Positions 10,101 through 17,382 of a DNA stretch of 17,382 bases are shown one piece after another (position 1 is the stretch's first letter; each line of letters begins with the position of its first letter). The translations under genes were made by a program, and so were the position numbers. The DNA comes from Hydnum rufescens UP504. Lineage: Eukaryota; Basidiomycota; Agaricomycetes; Cantharellales; Hydnaceae. The DNA is taken from assembly GCA_014904985.1 (NCBI GenBank), contig MU129344.1, positions 1 to 17,382 of the forward strand, read 5' to 3'. Below the pieces are notes generated by a model that made no database searches, was not told the origin of the DNA, and saw nothing but the letters and a program-made list of their open reading frames with translations.

Positions 10101-11387
10101 CAGACGCTATAATGGCTTTTGTGCTCAGCTTTCTGATATGAAAGCCCAGTCCCCCATTCACAAAAATGCTGTGATCCCCAAACCTGTGGACATCAATGGC
10201 CTATTTGACATTGGGGTAGATGATGCCATTTGGGACAATGCTGGCCTGGATGGGGATGTGGAAGAGACCCCCCCAGCATGGTTAGCAGATGAAAAGACCA
10301 GGGAAGGAATTAAGGCCATGCTGATGTATGACCAGGGAAAAGAGGAGATCAGCCAGCTAAACATTGAAATGCAAGCCCTCTTTGCCTCCCTTACAGAGCA
10401 GTACCTGGCTATTGAGAAGGCTGTGGCTAAATGCACTGGTGAGAGTTTCATAGTGATTGCCAGGCTGACTGTCTTGAGTGCTGACACTGGCACATACACC
10501 TTTAGATGCTGTCCTCTTATTTGAAATGAGGTGTAAAGGCAAGGCTCTCCAGTCAACCACATCCACTGCCTGGCAACTGTTGAGCTCTCTGCCTATCCAT
10601 CCTGGCTTGCAGCAGCCCTCATTTGTGGAAGTGGGCAGAGAGACAGAAGAAACTATTCCTCTGGAAGCTGAATATCCAACACTGATGGAGAGTGAGAATA
10701 CCACTGTTTGTAAGCGAGGGTTTTCCAGGGGTGGGGCCATGCCATGAAAGTACGAGGGGACTTGTACTTCCAAGGCATGGGGCTGGAATGGAGTTCTTCT
10801 GCAGCGTATGTCCAACCGCGCAGCGTATATCAACCGCCAAGAGTTACATAATCTGCATAGGGACTTGAGGACTGGGGCCTGGAATTGCAGGCACGAGCAG
10901 ATTGCTGTAGAGCTGAACCCACTAAGAACTTGCCTTATGGCTAGGGGATCTTACAAGTAAATGTGACAGACCAGTGATGACAAGATACAGTTGGATGGCA
11001 CAGACAGTGACTTCACAAGTTGTGAGTATGGTGGTGGTTTTTAGTTGTCCTCCTCAGCTCCTGCTGAGTGGTTACATCCCATCAGCTTACCTAATTAGCT
11101 ACTAATGAAGGGAAGAGGAAAGAAGCTATCTAAACCTGGGGCAGCACCAAACTCCCAGTGGGAGAAGCTTTCCACCAGGGGATTTCAGAAGTGGATAAGG
11201 GAATGAAGTATAATGGCCTCCTTACACTGTTGGTCTGGAAGAATTGGACCAAGACAGATGGCACACAGGTCAGGATGTAGAGGATGAGGAAGAACTTGAG
11301 GATGTGGTGATGCAGGAACTGGAATGGGGTGATACATACAACAGGGTGGATTTAGGAGATTCTGAGGATTGGATTGATTCCATTTAA
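7180..11387 (+). pseudogene. KDZ transposase (CxC1 class), broken copy 1
   Basis: DNA transposase of the Kyakuja-Dileera-Zisupton superfamily. In order: CxC clusters (INCECRK near 7713; SYCECHPLAL near 7850), GLFPAS, PNITAW (7978-7995), CPLCF (8359-8373), then the RNase H-like core with candidate D-D-E residues in CLDACF (D 8503-8505), LYDIAC (D 8947-8949) and SDGEGCER (E 9179-9181), with GHQWPCQCMYHP before the last. Later come HRRLFVL, a long helical region, PAWLADEK (10271-10294) and an acidic tail ending TAA 11385-11387. Introns 8421-8480, 8983-9046, 9242-9297, 9512-9572, 9969-10033 and 10439-10505 (56-67 nt) keep the frame; exons from 10710 to 11250 are unresolved. ATG 7180 is chosen because the expected N-terminal region follows directly. 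Breaks: frameshifts near 7770-7800 and 7975, TGA at 9230-9232 where the family has arginine (xVSG), and TGA at 9779-9781. Identity is firm; the ends of the element were not found. Confidence 0.88.
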
Positions 11388-12169
11388 GCAATACCAATTA
11401 TTTCCATGGGTAGCACAAAGTCTTGGGTGGGAAGAGTATTATGGTGAGAGTACTTCTTGTATACAAGGATTTCATAGCAATGGCAGATGATATATATGTC
11501 ATAGTGACTTCTATTTCATAGTAGGTGATATACATTCCATAGCAGGTGATACATGTTTCATAGTGTAGTAGGTGATATGAATTCTACAGCAGGTGATATG
11601 GAGTCCATAGTAGGTGCTATGGATTATAAGGTGATATGTAATCTCATAGTAGGTGATCTGCATTCTGTAGCAGGTGATCAGCATTCTATAGCAGGTGATA
11701 TGGATGTCATAGCAGGTGATCTGCATGCTTAGCAGGTGATATGGATGTCATAGCAGGTGATCTGCATGGTATAGCAGGTGATATGGATATCATAGCAGGT
11801 GATCTGGATGCCATAGCAGGTGATCTGCATGGTATAGAAGGTGATCTGGATGTCATAGCAGGTGATCTGCATGGTATAGCAGGTGATCTGCATGGTATAG
11901 CAGGTTCTATAGCAGGTGATATGTATACCATAGTAGGTGATATGTATATCATAGTAGGTGATATGTAGATCCTAGTAGATGATATGGATTCTATAGCAGG
12001 TGATATGGATGTCATAGTAGGTGATATGGATGCTATAGCAGGTGATATGGATGTCATAGCAGGTGATCTGCATGCTATAGCAGGTGATCTGCATGGTATA
12101 GCAGGTGATATGGATGTCATAGCCAGTGATCTAGATTCTATAGCAGGTGATATGGATGTCATAGCAGGT

Positions 12170-12379
12170 GATCTAGATGTCATAGCAGGTGATATGGATA
12201 TCATAGCAGGTGATCTAGATGTCATAGCAGGTGATATGGATATCATAGCAGGTGATCTAGATGTCATAGCAGGTGATATGGATATCATAGCAGGTGATCT
12301 AGATGTCATAGCAGGTGATATGGATATCATAGCAGGTGATCTAGATGTCATAGCAGGTGATATGGATATCATAGCAGGT
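12170..12379. repeat. Higher-order 42-bp repeat, 5 copies
   Basis: Inside the 21-bp array, GATCTAGATGTC recurs at 12170, 12212, 12254, 12296 and 12338, alternating with a GATATGGATATC unit, so the repeat unit here is a 42-bp dimer. Confidence 0.9.
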
Positions 12380-12463
12380 GATATGGATTCTGTAGCAGGT
12401 GATATGGATTCTATAGCAGGTGATATGGATTCTGTAGCAGGTGATATGGATGTCATAGCAGGT

Positions 12464-12688
12464 GAGATGGATTCTGTAGCAGGTGATACAGATGTCATAG
12501 CAGGTGAGATGGATTCTATAGCAGGTGATACAGATGTCATAGCAGGTGAGATGGATTCTATAGCAGGTGATACAGATGTCATAGCAGGTGAGTACAGATG
12601 TCATAGCAGGTGAGATGGATTCTATAGCAGGTGATACAGATGTCATAGCAGGTGAGATGGATTCTATAGCAGGTGATACAGATTCTAT
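12464..12688. repeat. Second 42-bp higher-order repeat
   Basis: GAGATGGATTCT(A/G)TAGC units alternate with GATACAGATGTC units. One 22-nt unit near 12588-12609 contains GGTGAGTAC in place of GGTGATAC, an accidental consensus splice donor. Confidence 0.85.
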
Positions 12689-12779
12689 AGCAGGTGATAT
12701 GGATGTCATAGCAGGTGATATAGATGTCATAGCAGGTGATACAGATGTCATAGTAGGTGATATGGATTCTATAGCAGGT

Positions 12780-13031
12780 GATAGGGATTCTATAGTAGGT
12801 GATAGGGATTCTATAGTAGGTGATAGGGATTCTATAGTAGGTGATAGGGATTCTATAGTAGGTGATAGGGATTCTATAGTAGGTGATAGGGATTCTATAG
12901 TAGGTGATAGGGATTCTATAGTAGGTGATAGGGATTCTATAGTAGGTGATAGGGATTCTATAGTAGGTGATAGGGATTCTATAGTAGGTGATAGGGATTC
13001 TATAGTAGGTGATAGGGATTCTATAGTAGGT
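12780..13031. repeat. Homogeneous 12-unit subarray
   Basis: Twelve consecutive 21-bp units beginning GATAGGGATTCTATAGTAGG with no visible difference between them (252 bp in all), unlike the mixed units around them. This looks like the youngest expansion. Confidence 0.9.
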
Positions 13032-14075
13032 GATATGGATTCTATAGCAGGTGATAGGGATTCTATAGTAGGTGATATGGATTCTATAGCAGGTGATATG
13101 CCTGATATAGCAGGTGATATGGATGTTGTAGTAGGTGATATGACTGTTATAGTAGGTGATATGCATCCTGTAGCAGGTGATATAAATGTAATAGCAGGTG
13201 ATATGCATGCTATAGCAGGTGATATGGATCTCATAGTAGGTGATATGCATTCTATAGTAGGTGATATAGGATTCATAGCAGATCATATGGGAGGTATAGC
13301 AGGTGATATGGATGTCATAGTAGGTGATATGCATTCTGTAGCAGGTGATATGAATGTCATAGCAGGTGATATGGACGTCATAGTAGGTGATATGCATTCT
13401 GTAGCAGGTGATATAAATGTCATAGCAGGTGATATGGATGTCATACTAGGTGATATGCATTCTATAGCAGGTGATATTGGATTCATAGCAGGTGATATGG
13501 GATTTATAGTAGGAGATATGTAGTTCATAGCAAGTGATATGGTATCATAGTAGGTGATATGGATGTCATAGTAGGTGACATGCATTCTGTAGCAGGTGAT
13601 ATAGATTCTATAGCAGGTGATATGTATGTCCTAGTAGGTGATATGCCTGATATAGCAGGTGATATGCATTCTATAGCAGCTGATAGGTGGTTCATAGCAA
13701 GTGATATGGTTATAGCAGGTGATGTGTATTTTATAGTAGGTGATATGTAGTTCATAGTAGGTGATATAGGAGAAATAGTAGGTGATATGTACTTCATAGC
13801 AAGTGATATATGTTTCATAGTAGGTGATATGCATGCAATATCAGGTGATATGTGCCCATAGTGGGTGATCTGTTGATCCATAGTACATGCTATGCTTCCC
13901 ATAGTAGGTGATATGCTTCCCATAGTAGGTGATATGCACAGCATAGCAGGTGATATGCACATCATAGCAGGTGCTCATGGTCATCTTATTAGATACTATT
14001 GTGGTCCCATAGCAGGTGGTGAAATGTCCATCCTGTAAGCACTCAGCAGTAGTAGGTGATAACCTGCTATTCTAC

Positions 14076-14124
14076 TACCCTTCAAGGGGGGGTTTCATAC
14101 ATTAAAATGGGGCCTTGAAGGGTA
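14076..14124. repeat. Inverted repeat with 12-bp arms
   Basis: TACCCTTCAAGG (14076-14087) and CCTTGAAGGGTA (14113-14124) around a 25-nt loop, just after the degenerate right edge of the 21-bp array. Confidence 0.75.
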
Positions 14125-14159
14125 TTTGTAGTTGCCCTGTTATGAAAGAATGCAAAGAA

Positions 14160-14870
14160 TGGGAGCAGCAGAAGCAGGACACCACACCCCAGCAATGCTG
14201 GGGTGTGGTGACCTGGTATGTATTATTTCTTACTTGTGCAAAGGACAGCTTAAAGCTGTCCTTTGTGTGGTGCCATAGTTTTTACTAATAATATATGCTA
14301 TTTTGATTCTAGCCTCCATTCCTCTTCCCCACACCTCACATCCTTCCCCATGCCTCATGTCCTTCTCTGTGCCTTGTATCCATCCCCACACCTCATGTCT
14401 CTCCCCCCATCATGAATGACAAGGATGATTTGCCCATGATGCCATGATGAGTGTCCCATTGTCATTGTGGACAGTTGTAGGTCTTGTGACCCTGTACTAT
14501 CAGAGAATATGGCAATGGTGATGGGCCATGAGTAGGACACCACACCCTGGCATTGCTGGGGTGTGGTGATAATGTAAGTGTCATTCTATATTTGTGCTAA
14601 GGGCAGCTTTCAGTTGCCCTTTGCACACTGCCATTGTGTTTACTGATAATATGAATTATTTTGATTCTAGACCCTACTCTTCTTCCCCACACCCCCTCCA
14701 GCATGAGCTGTGAGGACAATCTGCCCCGATGCCATAACCAGGAACCTATCACCAGTTATGAATGTTTATGGCTCTTGTGACTCTGTTGACTGAGAGGTAA
14801 GTATTGATGCTTATTTGTGCCAAAGGGGCAGCTTTCACTTCTCACTGATAACCCATTGTAGATACTAGTC
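14160..14870 (+). repeat. Diverged copy of the hairpin/intron cassettes
   Basis: Same architecture as the left end of the window: an exon-end hairpin followed by a donor and a hairpin-bearing intron. Introns are 14216-14312 (97 nt, GTATGT to TTCTAG, branch ACTAAT), 14574-14670 (97 nt, GTAAGT to TTCTAG, branch ACTGAT) and 14797-14861 (65 nt, GTAAGT to TTGTAG). Intron stems differ in sequence from the left set: CAAAGGACAGCTT/AAGCTGTCCTTTG (14239-14251/14253-14265) and GTGC-AAGGGCA/TGCCCTTTGCAC (14594-14627). The third intron keeps only a left-arm relic (AAAGGGGCAGC). The exons are pyrimidine-rich and share CTTCCCCACACC; no continuous frame is seen. Confidence 0.65.
14180..14210. repeat. Perfect 15-bp exon-end hairpin
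   Basis: CACCACACCCCAGCA (14180-14194) and TGCTGGGGTGTGGTG (14196-14210) are exact reverse complements separated by one base. The donor GTATGT follows at 14216. A similar, less perfect one lies at 14538-14568 before the donor at 14574. Confidence 0.85.
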
Positions 14871-15530
14871 TTCTTTCCCACACACCCAACCTTGAATGGT
14901 GACCTTGACCTTGGGTCTTACAACTGGCCAGAGCCCCCAAGGCCAGTACTAAAGTGCCCCCTGATCAAAATTACAATCAATAGAGACACCTAGGAGCCCA
15001 TGCACATGGGCTCCTAGTCCTCATCTAAACACTTTTCCCATTAAATCATGTGCCTGGTACATGTGGGCACTAAATGCCCCTGATTTTCTCTTCTTTTAAA
15101 TTTGTCTTTAGATGTACTTTTTGGTCAATTATTTGTACTATGAAATATATAATAAGTAGTATATATGCTGCTCCTGATCACTAGCCAAATAAGAACCTGT
15201 AGCAAACTAAAACAAAATGCAATTTCTGAAAGCTCATGGATTTGGATTGCACATACATAAAAAAAGGAAAGAGCTGATGCCCCTCCAATGTCCTATAAGC
15301 AATGGGCCCATTCTTGCCAGTCTTACTGAACATATGGGTGCCACTTGACAAGTTCACAATGTGTGCTTTCCCATTGGATGATGATTCTGCAGTAGATATG
15401 AGGATGGGGAGGAGTTGGTTCCTGGGATGTGGAATCCATGCTATCTGATGGCCAAAGGAATGACAAGTGTGGATACAAGTGAAATGTAAAAATATGGATT
15501 TGTTTGAGGAGGTAGTTGGGCCCAGATGAG
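14870..15530. other. Spacer between cassette block and second KDZ fragment
   Basis: No gene is firmly supported. It holds the palindrome at 14990-15017 and a short, imperfect direct repeat (ACTAAA-TGCCCCTGAT type) near 14948 and 15068 on either side of it. A 119-codon minus-strand frame at 15181-15540 has no motif I recognise. Confidence 0.5.
14990..15017. repeat. Perfect 28-bp palindrome
   Basis: CTAGGAGCCCATG (14990-15002), CA, then CATGGGCTCCTAG (15005-15017): two exact 13-bp arms with a 2-nt centre. Confidence 0.9.
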
Positions 15531-15559
15531 GGATGTACATAATAGGGTTTTATCCCTCC

Positions 15560-16712
15560 AACACTGATTCTGTTTCAAGCATAAAGGAAACTGCTTCTGC
15601 CCACAAGACCCCAAAGGCCCAGGAGAGTATCACCCACACTGCCTACCCAAGACTACCATCAATGTCTATGCCCTCACAAGACACTTGTTCTCAATCCAGC
15701 ATGCAGCACAGAGCATCTGCACCAGGCTCAACTTGGAAGTTGGACAGAAATACTGGTACATTTGTGGCAGTTGTGCCAACAGTGTGAAGTACTGAGACAT
15801 CCCAATCAGCACCCCACACCAGTATCTCTAAGCCCCATTACCACTGAAATAAGCAGCCTTCTGAGGCCTCTCATAGTGCCCATCCTAGTGCATCTATGTT
15901 TTCTGGGATTATCAAAGAGGGCTTGGGAACAGGTGGCAGCAATGTTGGCTCATCCCTAGGGGTGACTGAGCAGCCATTTGTCATTCAATATCTGATTCAA
16001 TATCTGATCCATGTGGGAGGTTGGAATGAACACTCTGTTGAGAAGAAGCTGTCTCACCATGCACATTGGTGGGCTGCTGCAGCACATCATTGGGATCAGG
16101 ATGTCATACCTGCCTTGATTCATCCATACATGGAATACATGCATGAATCACAGTGAGGGCAGGTGCCTTTGGACTCTCCATCAATCCATTGCTCTTGTAC
16201 TGGTCATACAGTGTTGAAACAGGTGATTGCCATATATATGGATCATGAGTACATGGTTTATACTTGCTTGGACCAGAAACTGACCACCTTTGACTTAGGC
16301 CTAGACTACATTGAACTCCACATTTGCCCCTGTGCACCTGCCCTGTGCAGCTGGTGAAGCAGGGTCTATTTCCCTGCTCACCAGTCCATCCAGCCCTTGC
16401 TGTAAGCCTTTAAATGCTGGATTTCATGTCTGAATTATTCATGCATTTGGCTCCGAATGAGGCAGCATGGGCAGATATGCTAGTGAAGTTCTTAGCCAGG
16501 CAGGCCCTGTATTCAAAGCCCAGGATTCACTCCATCAACAATTTGGTTCTGCTCTAGCCCAATACCAGGTCTTAGTGCACATTGTTGATGCTGAAATCAA
16601 CAAGCAAATCAGTGTTGCTTGCCATGAGGTCCTATCTCATGATCCTGCTGACTGGGACAACATTGCTCCAGAGATGATAGTGCTGCCCAAGCTTGATGAA
16701 TCCACACTATAA
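15560..16712 (+). pseudogene. KDZ transposase (CxC1 class), N-terminal fragment, copy 2
   Basis: Decayed 5' part of a second KDZ transposase. Recognised pieces in order: GSTWKLD near 15740; VIPALIHPYMEYMHESQ (16105-16153), matching the helix before the first cysteine pair; IHCSCTG (about 16184-16204) and HICPCAPAL (16318-16344), the two CxC clusters; then, in another frame, GLFPCSPVHPALAVSL and LAPNEAAWADMLVKFL (to about 16488); and again shifted, AQDSLHQQFGSALAQY, the motif that follows in CxC1 proteins. Breaks: TGA at 16154-16156, a frameshift near 16350, a TAA near 16411-16413 where glutamine is expected, and a frameshift near 16510. None of the catalytic core is present; the fragment ends where the LTR-like sequence begins. 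It is clearly diverged from copy 1, so it comes from a different element. Confidence 0.75.
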
Positions 16713-16784
16713 TGGCTTTATTGTATGTCAGTGCACATACTGATGGCCATTCCATTCAGGAGCCCACCTGTCAGGGTTCGCCCC

Positions 16785-16831
16785 CAACTCCGGTCTACTC
16801 CGGTCTACTCCAGTCAACTCCGGTCCTCGTC
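16785..16831. repeat. Short CTCCGGTCTA-type tandem repeat
   Basis: About four 10-bp units (CTCCGGTCTA, with AG and TCAA variants) near the start of the LTR-like sequence. Confidence 0.75.
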
Positions 16832-17071
16832 CGCCCACCTCCAGTCCGGTTCTCCACTTATTTCCCTCGCCCAAGTCCACTTTGCTTCCGGCTTGATTCC
16901 GGTTTGACTCCGGTCCAACCCTATCTTGGTTTCATTTCCTTTTCATTTCCCTTTCATTTCCCATTGCTTCCGGTTCACCCCCTGGCCGAGTTCCTGTTCC
17001 TGTTCCTGTTCCTGTCCCCCTTGTAACCACCTCCAGTTTAGCGATCACTCCCCCGTAGTATAGTCATCATG

Positions 17072-17078
17072 TATAAGT
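17072..17078 (+). promoter_or_regulatory. TATA box of the LTR-like sequence
   Basis: TATAAGT about 300 bp into the element, where an LTR promoter is expected. No initiation site can be fixed from the sequence. Confidence 0.4.
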
Positions 17079-17115
17079 AGTCCGAGAGTGAAGTCCAGAG
17101 ACCCCAGCTTTGGTC

Positions 17116-17220
17116 TCTCAGGATTTCCGCTGTTACTCTGGACTACAGGTCAGCCTTCATGTATTCCGTATTCATATTACATAATCTCAGGATTTCCGCT
17201 GTTACTCTGGACTACAGGTC
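17116..17220 (+). repeat. 36-bp perfect direct repeat, offset 69 bp
   Basis: The 36-nt sequence beginning TCTCAGGATTTCCGCTG and ending GGACTACAGGTC occurs at 17116-17151 and 17185-17220 with no difference, separated by 33 nt, just downstream of the TATA box. Confidence 0.95.
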
Positions 17221-17382
17221 TGAGTATTTTCCAGTTGACTCCGCGAGCTTAAGGACCGCTGTGCTCGTTTCTGCCTAGTCCCTTCCGGGCTGCTGGATTG
17301 CCTCTCCGTCCCCTCCTATCTTCGTTATCTCATTCCTGCCCGGATTCTCTCGGACTTAGCCGGACTTACACCGGACTTAAGC

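Larger units (their letters stand above)
11471..13976. repeat. 21-bp minisatellite, about 2.5 kb
   Basis: About 115-120 units built around ATAG(C/T)AGGTGATATG followed by a variable GAT(G/T)(T/C)(C/T)-type end. Units are loose and interrupted at both edges (to about 11700 and from about 13500) and homogeneous in the middle. Single-base indels, for example near 12590, shift the phase. Since 21 is a multiple of three and the unit contains no stop in several frames, long frames arise on both strands (MDVIAGD on plus; ISPAMTS and ITCYDIH types on minus). CpG is almost absent. I regard it as non-coding. Confidence 0.95.
16769..17382 (+). mobile_element. Probable LTR of a retrotransposon (5' portion, runs off the window)
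   Basis: Sequence character changes abruptly at TGTCAGGGTTCG (16769): it becomes CpG-rich (about 30 CpG in 614 nt by eye) and contains short tandem motifs such as ACTCCGGTCT and TTCCTG. The TG start, a TATAAG box at 17072-17077 and absence of a coding frame fit the 5' end of an LTR. The other end, the target-site duplication and any gag-pol are outside the window, so orientation and class are inferred. Confidence 0.5.

Noticed and set aside
11707..13965. Very long reading frames on both strands taken as repeat proteins
   Set aside because: They arise because the 21-bp unit is a multiple of three and lacks stops in several frames; they have no non-repeat domain, splice context or preferred frame.
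11471..13976. CRISPR array
   Set aside because: Units are contiguous with no unique spacers of constant length, and the setting is eukaryotic.
15181..15540. 119-codon minus-strand frame
   Set aside because: No motif recognised, no splice or promoter context, and it lies in decayed transposon DNA; it stays a possibility but is not supported.
16712..17026. 104-codon proline/serine-rich frame
   Set aside because: Covers the C-rich start of the LTR-like sequence and its short tandem motifs; no coding signal.

Overview
The window looks like transposon-rich nuclear DNA of an agaricomycete (mushroom-type basidiomycete). The main reasons are 53-67 nt introns with GT..AG ends and CTGAC/CTAAT branch sites, KDZ-type transposase remains of the CxC1 class, and a linked 2-oxoglutarate/Fe(II) oxygenase of the fungal TET/JBP-like kind. 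I see no intact ordinary gene, no rRNA or tRNA and no CRISPR array.

Layout. 1-2350: a non-coding or fully decayed spliced unit, made largely of tandem exon-intron cassettes; each of its first six introns carries a strong hairpin, and most of its exons end in a second hairpin just before the donor site. 2350-4560: gene-poor DNA with three separate duplicated blocks (167 bp, about 118-149 bp, 176-180 bp); the last is again an intron-bearing cassette. 4627-6636: broken oxygenase gene. 6991-7162: a 19-bp minisatellite. 7180-11387: a nearly complete but broken KDZ transposase gene on the same strand. 11471-13976: a 2.5-kb minisatellite with a 21-bp unit. 14160-14870: a diverged copy of the hairpin/intron cassettes seen at the left end. 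14870-15530: spacer with a perfect 28-bp palindrome. 15560-16710: the N-terminal part of a second, different KDZ transposase. 16769 to the end: probable LTR retrotransposon start, CpG-rich, abutting the second KDZ fragment.

How the parts relate. The oxygenase and the first KDZ gene are head-to-tail, about 540 bp apart, and probably belong to one composite element; linkage of TET/JBP-type oxygenases with KDZ transposases is known in basidiomycetes. Both are inactivated by stops and frameshifts, several of which fit C-to-T change in CGA arginine codons. Most of the window is poor in CpG while the terminal LTR is rich in it, so the LTR probably arrived last. The most unusual theme is that short units carrying splice signals (AG|GT donors, acceptors, branch sites) have been tandemly amplified at least twice, while the 21-bp array also repeats an AGGT in every unit.

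The family calls rest on recognised motifs read by eye, not on database searches.
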